Below, piece by piece: positions 22,701-33,080 of a stretch of DNA of 51,713 nucleotides. The stretch comes from an uncultured Gammaproteobacteria bacterium (GTDB lineage: Bacteria > Pseudomonadota > Gammaproteobacteria > Eutrophobiales > Eutrophobiaceae): the NCBI GenBank assembly GCA_943788005.1, contig CALSOP010000005.1, positions 1-51,713 of the forward strand. Direction: 5' to 3'. The notes under the pieces were generated by a model. The model made no database searches, was not told the origin of the DNA, and saw only the letters and a program-made list of their open reading frames with translations. How positions within the stretch are numbered: position 1 is the stretch's first letter; each line of letters starts with the position of its first letter. The position numbers were made by a program, and so were the translations under genes.

Positions 22701-23336
22701 CTGCCGGCTGCTGAGCGCTATAACATTATTAACAAGCTGGATCGCTGGGTAGTTATGAATGCCATTGAATTGTTAGCGAATAATCCTGCGTTTATTTCTC
22801 AAACCAATTTCTGTTCGATAAACCTGTCAGGGCCTTCGATAGTGCAACCTGATTTTCTCAATTTTATAATAAATCAAATTAAAGCAAGTACGCTTGATGC
22901 GAATAAAATCTGTTTTGAGATTACCGAGACCGCTGCTATTTCAAATATAGATACCGCCAGAAATTTTATCTCCTCACTAAAGAGTCTTGGCTGTAGATTC
23001 GCTTTAGATGATTTTGGCAGTGGTCTATCTTCATTTGCTTATTTAAAGAATTTACCCGTTGATTATTTAAAAATCGATGGCCAATTTGTAAAAGATATTG
23101 CTCTTGACCCGATTGATAATGCCATGGTGCGATCGATTAACGAGATTGGACATGTCATGGGCATGGAGACTATTGCCGAGTTTGTAGAAAATGATGTCAT
23201 AAAGGGGATGTTAAAAGAAATCGGCGTTGACTATGGACAGGGTTATGGAATTGAAAAGCCGAGACCTTTAGCTGAATTATTGACCAACAAAGTTACTAGT
23301 AACCTAGTCCAGTTTCCTTCCAGTTCAAAAAAATAA
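19727..23336 (+). CDS. Membrane PAS/GAF sensor with GGDEF and EAL domains (N-terminus shifted)
   Basis: Cyclic-di-GMP signalling protein. The long frame (1174 residues) opens only at a GTG at 19812, but the ATG at 19727 starts another frame encoding a hydrophobic helix (LLGLTVLIQLLAAGLSFYFM) that runs into it after a one-base shift near 19815. In the long frame: two more membrane segments (to about residue 60), PAS domains at about 70-170 and 190-305, GAF at about 320-465, PAS at about 475-590 and 605-715, GGDEF at about 735-890, EAL at about 905-1155. The cyclase motif RLGGDEFAVL and an upstream RxxD inhibitory site (RKRD) are intact. The EAL signature is ELL, with CFEITETAAI, ALDDFGSG and YLKID conserved, so both activities look possible. 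Confidence 0.92.
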
Positions 23337-23375
23337 TACAAACGGTAATATCAAATATTAGCCTAGGTTATTTAA

Positions 23376-23759
23376 TTACACTTTAGACTGCCACTCATCA
23401 ATAACGTCTTGTGCCGCCCGGAAGGCTTCTTGCGCTGCTGGTGCACCGCAATAGACAACAGAGTGTAATAATACTTCCTGAATCTCTTCAACTGTACAGC
23501 CATTGTTCAACGCACCCCTGACATGACCTTTTAACTCTGTAGGTGCTTTAAGTGCTGCTAACATAGCAATAGTGATCAATGAACGTGTTTGTCGTGGCAA
23601 GCCATCACGTTGCCAGGTTGAGCCCCAGGCATGTTCATTAATCCAGTCTTGAATTGGTGCCGTTAATTCTGTCGTATTATCAACAGCACGTTGCACAAAT
23701 TTCTCGCCCATGACTTCTGTGCGAACTTTAATACCATTTTTTTTAGATTCTTCAGACAT
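23376..23759 (-). CDS. Carboxymuconolactone decarboxylase family protein
   Basis: A 127-residue protein of the CMD/AhpD-like fold, closest in look to 4-carboxymuconolactone decarboxylase: GLPRQTRSLITIAMLAALKA, ELKGHVRGALNNGCTVEEIQ, LLHSVVYCGAPAAQEAFRAA. No other aromatic-degradation genes are near, so the substrate is open. It lacks the AhpD CxxC. It lies 28 bases downstream of the SDR gene and is probably cotranscribed with it. Confidence 0.8.
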   Translation of the reverse strand: MSEESKKNGIKVRTEVMGEKFVQRAVDNTTELTAPIQDWINEHAWGSTWQRDGLPRQTRSLITIAMLAALKAPTELKGHVRGALNNGCTVEEIQEVLLHSVVYCGAPAAQEAFRAAQDVIDEWQSKV

Positions 23760-23787
23760 AATTTTAATGTTTCAGTAATTTTATTAG

Positions 23788-24543
23788 TTAAACCAAGCCA
23801 CCATTAATATTAATCGACTCCCCGGATAAGTAAGAAGACTCATCTGAAGCTAAAAATACAACTGCGGCTGCGACATCCTCCGGTTTTCCAAAACGTCCTA
23901 ATGGGATTTCCTTTATTCTTGCCTGGAAGTAGTCATCTTGCATATGCTCTTCAGCAAAGGAAGTGGCAATCCACCCAGGGGCTACCATATTGACCCGAAT
24001 ATCGGGGCCAACTGTTTTGGCAAATGAACGGGTAAAGCCGAGGACACCTGCTTTTGATGCGGCAAATATTTGTGGGTTTGTGCCTTCAAAACCATGAATC
24101 GCTAAATCCCACCCCATATTCACAATCACGCCGGAACCCTGTGCTTGCATGGTCGATGTTATTGACCAACAGGCATTCATCGTGCCCTTAAGATCAACGT
24201 TTAATAGATGGTCCAATTTTTCATCCAGCGAAGCCGTTGCGCCAGCGCCGGTAAGAATATCTGCACCGGCGTTATTAACCCAGATATCAATACGGCCAAA
24301 TTCTGACAAGGTCGTCGCAATAAGGCGTTCAATAGCTTCTTTGTCCGCCATATCTGCTTGAACAGCAATCGCGCGCTGCCCCAGTCCCTTAATTTCTTCG
24401 ACCACTTTTTCTGCGCTATCTTTGGACTTACAGTAATTAACGACGACCGCAGCCCCTTCTTTTGCAAATAATGCTGCGATCCCGGCGCCTATACCGCTAC
24501 TAGCACCCGTAATGACTGCAATTTTATCTTTGAGACGTTCCAT
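23788..24543 (-). CDS. Short-chain dehydrogenase/reductase with degenerate active site
   Basis: A 251-residue Rossmann-fold SDR. The cofactor motif TGASSGIGAGIA (about 13-24), the NNAG motif (WVNNAGADIL) and the C-terminal GRFGKPEDVAAAVVFLASDE / SGESININGG are all standard. The catalytic tetrad is not. Where a Ser is expected after the VNM strand the sequence is VNMGWDLAI, and the YxxxK tyrosine is replaced by Phe (FAASKAG), keeping the lysine. It may be a non-classical reductase or a binding protein. Paired with the CMD-family gene. Confidence 0.85.
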   Translation of the reverse strand: MERLKDKIAVITGASSGIGAGIAALFAKEGAAVVVNYCKSKDSAEKVVEEIKGLGQRAIAVQADMADKEAIERLIATTLSEFGRIDIWVNNAGADILTGAGATASLDEKLDHLLNVDLKGTMNACWSITSTMQAQGSGVIVNMGWDLAIHGFEGTNPQIFAASKAGVLGFTRSFAKTVGPDIRVNMVAPGWIATSFAEEHMQDDYFQARIKEIPLGRFGKPEDVAAAVVFLASDESSYLSGESININGGLV

Positions 24544-24602
24544 TTATAATTCAGGTCGTTTATTGTGAGCGCGCTATTCTAACTGACACCACCTATTTTG
24601 GC

Positions 24603-25445
24603 ATGTTTAAAGTTGCTGTAATTATCCCGACCTACAACCGTGCGGCGCTTATTGAACGCGCTTTAGCATCGGTTATCGCTCAGACATATGCTGCTAGCGA
24701 GATTATTGTTGTTGATGATGGGTCTACTGATAACACACAACAACTCATCGAAGATAACTACGCTCAAATACGCTATCTACAGCAAACAAATAAAGGGGTT
24801 AGCGCAGCGAGGAACGCAGGGATTAATGCGTCAACATGTGAATGGATTTGTTTGCTCGACTCAGATGACAGTTGGCAACCTGACAAACTCGAAAAACAAT
24901 GCAAGGCACTCACAGAGAACCCCGACTATCTCTTCTGTCATACCAATGAAATATGGTATCGCAATGGCAAGATACTCAATCAGGGGAAAAAACATGAAAA
25001 ACATGGCGGTAACATCTTCAAATATTGCTTGCCGCTTTGTGCTATCTCGCCATCATCGGCAATGATTAAAAAAGAACTGTTTGATAAGGTCGGTTTGTTT
25101 GATGAAAACCTTCCGGCATGTGAAGATTATGATATGTGGTTACGCATTTGTTGCCAGTATCCGGTGCTGTTTCTTGACGAGGCGTTAACGAATAAATTTG
25201 GTGGTCATGAAGATCAGTTATCGAGACAATATTGGGGCATGGATCGATTTCGAATTATAGCCTTGCAAAAATGCATCGGGTCACAAAAGTTAAGTGCGTC
25301 AGATCGCGAAGCAGCAATTGATATGTTAATAAACAAGATAGGTATTTTTCTAAAAGGCGCAGAGAAACATGGCAAGAATGAGCATTGCGAAGAATTTGAG
25401 GCCCTGGCAGAACACTATGGCAATACACTATGCTTGAAGACATAA
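24603..25445 (+). CDS. Family 2 glycosyltransferase
   Basis: A 280-residue GT-A-fold transferase. The nucleotide-sugar-binding N-terminus VAVIIPTYNRAALIERAL, EIIVVDDGSTDNTQQLIE, NKGVSAARNAGI and the metal-binding LLDSDDSWQPDKLEKQ are present, as is the acceptor-side ACEDYDMWLRICCQYPV (ED motif). There is no membrane helix. Its end overlaps the next gene by 16 bases, making it the first of an overlapping operon. The acceptor is unknown. Confidence 0.88.
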   Translation: MFKVAVIIPTYNRAALIERALASVIAQTYAASEIIVVDDGSTDNTQQLIEDNYAQIRYLQQTNKGVSAARNAGINASTCEWICLLDSDDSWQPDKLEKQCKALTENPDYLFCHTNEIWYRNGKILNQGKKHEKHGGNIFKYCLPLCAISPSSAMIKKELFDKVGLFDENLPACEDYDMWLRICCQYPVLFLDEALTNKFGGHEDQLSRQYWGMDRFRIIALQKCIGSQKLSASDREAAIDMLINKIGIFLKGAEKHGKNEHCEEFEALAEHYGNTLCLKT

Positions 25446-25894
25446 AAACATATCGCAAGATATCCGCCACACTGCATACAGCAGCACAACCCAGTGTTGA
25501 GCAGTTTAAATGTATAAAACAAGCCGGTGTTGAATTAGTCATCAACCTGGCCTTGTCTGATTCGCCCGGCGCCATCGAGAATGAAGGTGATATCGTGCAG
25601 GAATGTGCCATGGATTATATTCATATCCCTGTCGATTTCAAAAAACCTGAGACAGGTGATTTAGTTCGCTTCTTCCAGGCAATGAATCAAAACAAAGAAA
25701 AAAACATATTAGTGCACTGTGCTTATAACTGGCGTGTCTCCTCTTTTGTCTATTTATATCGCGTTATCACACAAGACTGTGATGAAGACACTGCGAAACA
25801 AGACATGTTAGATGTTTGGGATCCCGATGAGACCTGGCAATCTTTTATTGATGCCTGCCTGGCTAATAAAGATGCTTTAACTACAGAACCATGA
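25430..25894 (+). CDS. Protein tyrosine phosphatase-like protein with CX4R loop
   Basis: A 154-residue protein of the dual-specificity-like phosphatase family (KISATLHTAAQPSVEQF, GVELVINLAL). The P-loop candidate is LVHCAYNWRVSSF, giving C-x4-R rather than the canonical C-x5-R. The phosphatase family with HCxxNxRVS has this shape, so activity cannot be ruled out. It overlaps the glycosyltransferase (16 bases) and the nucleoside phosphorylase-like gene (4 bases). Confidence 0.75.
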   Translation: MLEDIKTYRKISATLHTAAQPSVEQFKCIKQAGVELVINLALSDSPGAIENEGDIVQECAMDYIHIPVDFKKPETGDLVRFFQAMNQNKEKNILVHCAYNWRVSSFVYLYRVITQDCDEDTAKQDMLDVWDPDETWQSFIDACLANKDALTTEP

Positions 25895-26709
25895 TTCATC
25901 TATTTTGTGCACTTCCCTGTGAAGCAGAGCCGCTTATTCAGCATTTCAAACTATCTGATATAAAAGAATTTGATCTGTTTCGCATCTATCAATCGAAAGA
26001 CAAAGAAATAAGCTTAACAACAACAGGCATCGGCAAACTGAATATGGCTGCAGCAGTGAGCTATCAACATGCTTGCTTAAAAACGTCTGCTGGTGACATC
26101 TGGCTAAACATTGGCGTTGCTGGACATGCGAACATTCCTCTAGGTGAAGCTCGTCTGGTTAATAAGATTACTGATGAACATGACAATGCTAGCTGGTATC
26201 CGCAGATTATTTTTAACTCGCCGTGTGCAAGCACTAATTTAATTACATTAGACAATCCATCAACAGAATATCAAGATGCGTTATTTGATATGGAAGCTTC
26301 TGCTTTTTATCAGCTAGCGATACGCTTAGGCACGGCTGAATTAATTCATTGCTTAAAAATTATTTCAGACAACACTGAACAAAACACAGCGACCGTCAAT
26401 GCCGATAAAGTAAAAAAAATGATTGCTGCAAAAATTCAAACAATAGAAAAACTAATCGGTTGTCTCAAACCCTTGTCGGCAGAAATTCATTCTATTACTG
26501 CCGAACCAAAGCATTATCAACACTTCATTGAAAAATGGCATTTCACAAAATCTGAAAGCCTTCAGTTATCGCGTTTATTACGTCAGTGGTCATTATGTTT
26601 GCCTGATGTAGATATCATGCCATTAGTTGCTGAGAACAAATCGGGCAAAACGGTATTAAACACATTGCGAGAGTCAATTAACAATTCAGAGTTTGCGATT
26701 CATGATTGA
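25891..26709 (+). CDS. Nucleoside phosphorylase-like protein with C-terminal extension
   Basis: A 272-residue protein. The N-terminal 170 residues resemble the MTA/SAH nucleosidase-phosphorylase fold (LFCALPCEAEPLIQHFKL, TTTGIGKLNMAAAVSYQHA, WLNIGVAGHANIPLGEA, FDMEASAFYQLAIRLG, the last being the typical ME-x-A loop). The C-terminal 90 residues are helical and not recognisable. It overlaps the SPL-like gene by eight bases. This pairing suggests a base- or nucleoside-processing role tied to the radical SAM enzyme, but the reaction is unknown. Confidence 0.7.
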   Translation: MIHLFCALPCEAEPLIQHFKLSDIKEFDLFRIYQSKDKEISLTTTGIGKLNMAAAVSYQHACLKTSAGDIWLNIGVAGHANIPLGEARLVNKITDEHDNASWYPQIIFNSPCASTNLITLDNPSTEYQDALFDMEASAFYQLAIRLGTAELIHCLKIISDNTEQNTATVNADKVKKMIAAKIQTIEKLIGCLKPLSAEIHSITAEPKHYQHFIEKWHFTKSESLQLSRLLRQWSLCLPDVDIMPLVAENKSGKTVLNTLRESINNSEFAIHD

Positions 26710-27700
26710 TACGATATACATAGAAGAAGAGATAGCTAATCACCCTCGCACATTAGCTATTCTTAAACGTTTTCCTGAAGCAACGAAAATATCTTGCCAA
26801 CGTTATGGTGAAGTATTTAACAGCAAATCACAAAACTTCAGGTTACAAAAAAAACAACCGGCGTTAATTCTGGCAAGAAAACATAAAGGCCTGGTATTGC
26901 CTTCACCTAAAGAATATGCCATCGGCGCAGAACATAATTATTATTTTTCACACATGCTGAATTGCCTGTATGACTGTCGCTATTGTTTCCTACAAGGCAA
27001 GTTTCAATCTGCACATTATGTTTTATTTGTAAATTACGAAGACTTTATCGAAGAGATGCAATTGATATTAAATCAGCATGATGAAGAAGCGGTTCATTTT
27101 TTCTCGGGTTATGATTGCGACAGTCTGGCGCTTGAACCCGTTACTGATTTCACTAATGATTTTTTTCCTTTCTTTGAAAAAAATACACGCGCCTTACTTG
27201 AAATAAGAACTAAAAGTACGCAGATACGAAGTTTGTTAAAACGAAGCCCTATAAAAAACTGCGTCGTTGCGTTTAGTTTTACACCAGACAAAATAGCCAG
27301 AGCGTTGGAAAATAAAGCACCTGATATAAACAAACGATTACAAGCAATACTTGATTTGCAAAAAGCCGGTTGGCAAATAGGTTTGCGTTTTGACCCGCTC
27401 ATCTATACGAAAGATTACGCAAAAGAATACAGCGAATTATTTAACGAAATCTTTTCAAAGATTGATCCGGACTTAACACATTCGATTAGTCTAGGTGGAT
27501 TCAGATTGCCTAAAGATTATTTTCGAAAACTGGAAAAACTTTATCCTGATGAAAAGTTATTTGCGTCGCCTCAGGCTGAAGAAAAAAATAACATTGGCTA
27601 TCCCGCAGAAATTCGTCATGAGATGTTGGATTTTTGCGAAAACATCATTACGCAACATGTTCCCGCTGAGAAGTTTTTTCCTTGTCATGAGTCAGTTTAA
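26702..27700 (+). CDS. Spore photoproduct lyase-like radical SAM protein
   Basis: About 332 residues from the ATG at 26702; a TTG three codons upstream is less likely. The [4Fe-4S]-binding motif is CLYDCRYCFLQG (Cys-x3-Cys-x2-Cys, about residue 90). GYDCDSLALEPVTDF carries a conserved cysteine in the position where SPL uses a hydrogen-donor cysteine (inference). The GWQIGLRFDPLIY and SLGGFRLPKDYF strands are typical of SPL-like proteins in non-sporulating bacteria, where function is unknown, possibly DNA photoproduct repair. It ends an overlapping four-gene run. Confidence 0.85.
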   Translation: MIDTIYIEEEIANHPRTLAILKRFPEATKISCQRYGEVFNSKSQNFRLQKKQPALILARKHKGLVLPSPKEYAIGAEHNYYFSHMLNCLYDCRYCFLQGKFQSAHYVLFVNYEDFIEEMQLILNQHDEEAVHFFSGYDCDSLALEPVTDFTNDFFPFFEKNTRALLEIRTKSTQIRSLLKRSPIKNCVVAFSFTPDKIARALENKAPDINKRLQAILDLQKAGWQIGLRFDPLIYTKDYAKEYSELFNEIFSKIDPDLTHSISLGGFRLPKDYFRKLEKLYPDEKLFASPQAEEKNNIGYPAEIRHEMLDFCENIITQHVPAEKFFPCHESV

Positions 27701-27712
27701 TAAAAAGCATTG

Positions 27713-29152
27713 ATGACAGATCAAAACATCACCTTTATAACCTTCGGCGCTTATCTGCTGATGGTTTTTGCAGTCGGCTGGTTTAGTTTACGTCGTACAC
27801 ATAGTCAATCAGACTATATTCTCGGTGGCAGAAAGCTTGGCAGTTGGACAACGGCCATTAGCGCCGGGGCTTCGGACATGAGTGGCTGGTTATTATTGGG
27901 TCTGCCCGGCTATGCTTTTCTTGCCGGCTTTGAAGCCATATGGATTGCGCTTGGTCTTTATATAGGCACTTGTGTTAACTGGTATTTCGTTGCGCCTCGC
28001 TTGCGTGTTCAAACGCAATCATTAAACAATGCGCTTACCATTCCGGAATATTTTGAATATCGATTCAATGACTCATCACATCTATTGCGACTTATTTCCG
28101 CCGCTTTCATTCTAATATTTTATCTGTTTTACACCAGTTCGGGGCTGGTTGCTGGTGGCAAATTATTCGAATCCGTTTTTGGACTGTCTTATCACTGGGC
28201 GGTCATCATTGGCGCATTAACGATTCTCACCTACACCTGTCTAGGTGGTTTTCTTGCCGTCTCGTGGACTGATTTAATACAAGGTTTATTAATGGCACTG
28301 GCATTAAGTTATGTCGCCATCGTTTCCATCTACAGCATTAATGGTTTTGAAGATTTGTATTATTGGATGAACATCATCAATCCCGACTTACTAAACCCTT
28401 ATACCAGCGTTGCAAATGGACCCTTAGGTTTTATTGGTATTGTTTCATTACTAGGATGGGGACTCGGCTACTTTGGGCAACCGCACATACTGGTTCGTTT
28501 TATGGCGATAAAGTCTGAAAAAATGATCCCAAAAGCACGCACTATTGCCATTTACTGGACTGCCATTGGCTTGTTTAGTGCATTGTTAATTGGTTTTTCA
28601 GGTATCGCATTATTAGGCAATGAATTACAAGCCAGCGATAGCGAAAAAGTGTTTATCGAATTACTACAACTATTATTACACCCGATACCGGCAGGTATTT
28701 GTTTGGCGGCGATCCTCGCTGCCATTATGAGTACCGCCGATTCACAATTACTGGTTGCCTCTTCCGCTATAACGGAAGACATTTATAAGATTATTAAAAA
28801 TGATGTCACAGATAAACAGTTAATGATGTCAGCTAGATTAGCCGTTATTTTACTCACCCTCTGTGCAACAGTACTCGCATTGCAAGCAGACAATAATGTA
28901 TTGGATTTAGTTGCCTATGCCTGGGCAGGATTTGGCGCCACCTTTGGTCCGGTTATTCTGCTATCACTCTACTGGAAAGCAATGACACGACATTCTGCAT
29001 TAGCCGGCATGCTAACCGGTGGCATCACCGTTATTGTCTGGAAGAATATTGATTCCGCCTATCGCATCTTTGATCTTTATGAGCTTGTGCCTGGATTTAT
29101 TCTGGCGAGTCTGGCCATTTTTTTCAGCCAAATAATATTTAAACATCGCTAA
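27713..29152 (+). CDS. putP: Sodium/proline symporter
   Basis: Sodium:solute symporter family, 479 residues, about 13 transmembrane helices. Hallmarks of PutP: SDYILGGRKLGSWTTAISAG, ASDMSGWLLLGLPGYAF (Na+/proline site), WYFVAPRLRVQTQ, YTSSGLVAGGKLFES, GYFGQPHILVRFMAI, and AAIMSTADSQLLVASSA. Start at the ATG at 27713; a TTG one codon earlier is possible. The gene follows the SPL-like gene by 12 bases. Its stop is only 18 bases before IS copy 1. Confidence 0.95.
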   Translation: MTDQNITFITFGAYLLMVFAVGWFSLRRTHSQSDYILGGRKLGSWTTAISAGASDMSGWLLLGLPGYAFLAGFEAIWIALGLYIGTCVNWYFVAPRLRVQTQSLNNALTIPEYFEYRFNDSSHLLRLISAAFILIFYLFYTSSGLVAGGKLFESVFGLSYHWAVIIGALTILTYTCLGGFLAVSWTDLIQGLLMALALSYVAIVSIYSINGFEDLYYWMNIINPDLLNPYTSVANGPLGFIGIVSLLGWGLGYFGQPHILVRFMAIKSEKMIPKARTIAIYWTAIGLFSALLIGFSGIALLGNELQASDSEKVFIELLQLLLHPIPAGICLAAILAAIMSTADSQLLVASSAITEDIYKIIKNDVTDKQLMMSARLAVILLTLCATVLALQADNNVLDLVAYAWAGFGATFGPVILLSLYWKAMTRHSALAGMLTGGITVIVWKNIDSAYRIFDLYELVPGFILASLAIFFSQIIFKHR

Positions 29153-29253
29153 ACAATGAACGAAATGGATTGTACCCCGTCAGCACCATGTGGACCAACT
29201 AGCCTGATTCTCTAAGAGATAGTTTTAGTTCATCGTTAACCCAAGAGGAAACG

Positions 29254-29616
29254 ATGATGACAAGTAAAAGAAGTGTAGAACATACTGTGCGCGATATTCG
29301 TCGACGCACCCGTAAAAAATATTCAGCAGAAGAAAAAATTCGTATCGTACTTGAAGGCTTACGTGGCGAAGAAAGCATCGCTGAGCTATGTCGCAAGGAA
29401 GGACTAAACCCAAATGTTTACTACCGTTGGTCGAAAGACTTTCTGGAGGCAGGTAAGAAACGTTTATCAGGCGATATCGTACGTGAAGCGACCTCAGATG
29501 AAGTCAAAGAACTGCGTGCTGAAACATCTGCGCTGAAAGAAACCTTAGGCGAAGTAGTCATGGAGAATCGGCTGCTTAAAAAAAGCGTGCTCGGGGATGG
29601 GGAGGACGATATATGA
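29254..29616 (+). CDS. IS3-family transposase OrfA (copy 1)
   Basis: A 120-residue helix-turn-helix protein. The HTH lies in KYSAEEKIRIVLEGLRGEES and IAELCRKEGLNPNVYYRWSK, followed by a leucine-rich coiled coil (ETLGEVVMENRLLKKSV). It binds the terminal repeats together with OrfB. It has a good AGAGGAA ribosome-binding site. Its stop overlaps the OrfB start as ATGA. Confidence 0.92.
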   Translation: MMTSKRSVEHTVRDIRRRTRKKYSAEEKIRIVLEGLRGEESIAELCRKEGLNPNVYYRWSKDFLEAGKKRLSGDIVREATSDEVKELRAETSALKETLGEVVMENRLLKKSVLGDGEDDI

Positions 29617-30611
29617 GGTACTTAGCATCGGATAAAGTCGAGATTATTCAACTGGTACAGAACTCAGATCTGTCGGTTCGACAAACGCTGACTCGGCTGG
29701 ACATTCATAAGTCCACTTTTTACAACTGGCTCAAACGTTATGAAGAGAATGGCGTTGATGGCTTGGAAGACAAGAAGCCGATTCCCCATGCGGTATGGAA
29801 TAAAATCACCGAAGACCACTGTGAAGCCGTTATTGAGTTAGCCTTAGAGAAGCCTGATTTGTCTCCACGAGAGTTAGCCGTAAATTACACTGACAACAAG
29901 GCTTACTTCGTCTCAGAATCCACGGTGTACAGGCTGCTGAAAGAACAAGACTTAATTACCAGTCCGGCCTATATCCTGATGGAGGCCAGTGATAAGTTTC
30001 AACAGCCCACTACGCGCGTGAATGAGATGTGGCAAACGGATTTTACCTATTTCAAGATTATCGGTTGGGGTTGGTATTACTTATCCACGGTATTAGATGA
30101 TTACTCACGTTACATTATTGCCTGGCGTTTATGTACGGGCATGAGTAGCCGTGATGTCTCTGATACGCTGGATGACGCCTTACGCTTTACGGGACTTGAT
30201 ACAGTAAAGGTAAATCATAAACCGCGTTTACTCAGTGACAATGGCCCGTGTTATATCTCCGGTGAATTAGCCGATTACCTTGAAGAAAACGGTATGACGC
30301 ACACTCGAGGTCGACCTTATCATCCACAAACACAAGGCAAGATAGAGCGCTGGCATCGTTCAATGAAGAATCAGATATTACTTCACCACTATTATTTCCC
30401 CGGGGAACTGGAGGAACAGTTGCAGCGTTTTGTGAGTTATTACAACCATGAGCGTTATCATGAATCACTTGATAACCTGACACCGGCTGATGTCTTTTAT
30501 GGGCGTGGCGAAGAAATACTAAGTCAACGAGAGCTAATCAAACAAAACACGTTAGCGATGAGACGACAAATGCATTACGATAAACAACAAGTGAAGCACA
30601 TAACCTATTGA
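29613..30611 (+). CDS. IS3-family transposase OrfB, DDE integrase (copy 1)
   Basis: A 332-residue catalytic subunit. N-terminal HTH (SVRQTLTRLDIHKSTFYNWL), HTH_21-like segment (LSPRELAVNYTDNKAYFVSE), then the rve core with DDE residues in WQTDFTYFKI, LLSDNGPCYISGE and GKIERWHRSMKNQ. It begins with its own ATG overlapping the OrfA stop, so it could be made by termination-reinitiation as well as by -1 frameshifting. Confidence 0.95.
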   Translation: MRYLASDKVEIIQLVQNSDLSVRQTLTRLDIHKSTFYNWLKRYEENGVDGLEDKKPIPHAVWNKITEDHCEAVIELALEKPDLSPRELAVNYTDNKAYFVSESTVYRLLKEQDLITSPAYILMEASDKFQQPTTRVNEMWQTDFTYFKIIGWGWYYLSTVLDDYSRYIIAWRLCTGMSSRDVSDTLDDALRFTGLDTVKVNHKPRLLSDNGPCYISGELADYLEENGMTHTRGRPYHPQTQGKIERWHRSMKNQILLHHYYFPGELEEQLQRFVSYYNHERYHESLDNLTPADVFYGRGEEILSQRELIKQNTLAMRRQMHYDKQQVKHITY

Positions 30612-30640
30612 TGAACTAATGTGTCTCTTAAATCAAACCG

Positions 30641-30979
30641 CTACCTGTCCAAAAGGTTTTGACGACGTACACAAACATCCATCCAGGTGATTTGTAATAG
30701 AGAACGATATTTAAACAAGCGTAGCTCATTAATATCAGAGATATGTTTGATTTCCTGTACCTGGTACGGAGTGCCTATTAAAGCAACAGCATCCGGGTGT
30801 CGACTTAAAAAATTTGATAGGAATCGAGATATACCCAGTATTTGAATTAAGCCTGATGTTTGAGCATCGGTAAACCCATCAATTATGCGAGCAGACTGCT
30901 CATTATCGAGCAGTGCTTGCAGTCGGTTTGATGTCGCATCGGGATCGGCAGTCAGCTCGATGCATTTATCTAGGTTCAT
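30641..30979 (-). pseudogene. glnE: glnE remnant truncated by IS copy 1
   Basis: First 102 codons of a glutamine-synthetase adenylyltransferase (the full protein is usually about 950 residues), which sets GS activity by adenylylation. Recognised by LIQILGISRFLSNFLSRHPD and LRLFKYRSLLQITWMD, the usual N-terminal pattern. The host sequence ends at 30672; the frame then runs into the IS, adding VRRQNLLDR before a stop. The rest of the gene is not on the other side of the IS, so this is not a simple insertion. Start at ATG 30979, 20 bases after the thiC stop. Confidence 0.75.
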
Positions 30980-30998
30980 CAAAAAAGATCTTTAAAAT

Positions 30999-32895
<1,897 letters not shown>

Positions 32896-32939
32896 TCATA
32901 TGAAAAGAATTATAATTACGAGCGCCAATGGCAAGATGC

Positions 32940-33010
32940 TTGCTTTCCTACGCTGGTACTAACCAGATCAGGTCAAGGGTCAATCTCAGCCAACATAGGC
33001 GCCCCTAGCT
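32940..33010 (-). promoter_or_regulatory. TPP (THI-box) riboswitch of thiC
   Basis: Minus strand, 60 bases before thiC: CTAGGGGCGCC, then GGCTGAGA, GACCCTTGACCTGATCTGG, TTAGTACCAGCGTAGGAAAG, in the order and spacing of the thi-box aptamer. Binding of thiamine pyrophosphate would shut thiC expression, in Gammaproteobacteria usually by hiding the ribosome-binding site; the short distance to the start fits. A TATTAT -10 candidate lies just upstream, about 33023-33028. Confidence 0.93.
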
Positions 33011-33080
33011 TGGTGACATGCTATATAATACGATTACTAACTACAACAATATTTAACTAGACGCTAAGAGATATAAAGAT

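Larger units (their letters stand above)
29171..30671 (+). mobile_element. IS3-family element, copy 1
   Basis: A 1501-bp element with imperfect terminal inverted repeats. The left end begins TGTACCCCGTCAGCACC and the right end, inverted, begins TGTACGTCGTCAAAACC; ends are of the TG...CA type. It carries two overlapping genes. It differs from the other three copies by a C for G near 29213 (GATTCTCT versus GATTGTCT). Flanks (left ...GGAT, right CAAA...) show no target duplication. The right end cuts into glnE. Confidence 0.95.

Noticed and set aside
30232..30483. 83-codon antisense ORF inside each IS copy
   Set aside because: Found in all four copies only because they are identical; it is a shadow of the DDE transposase gene.
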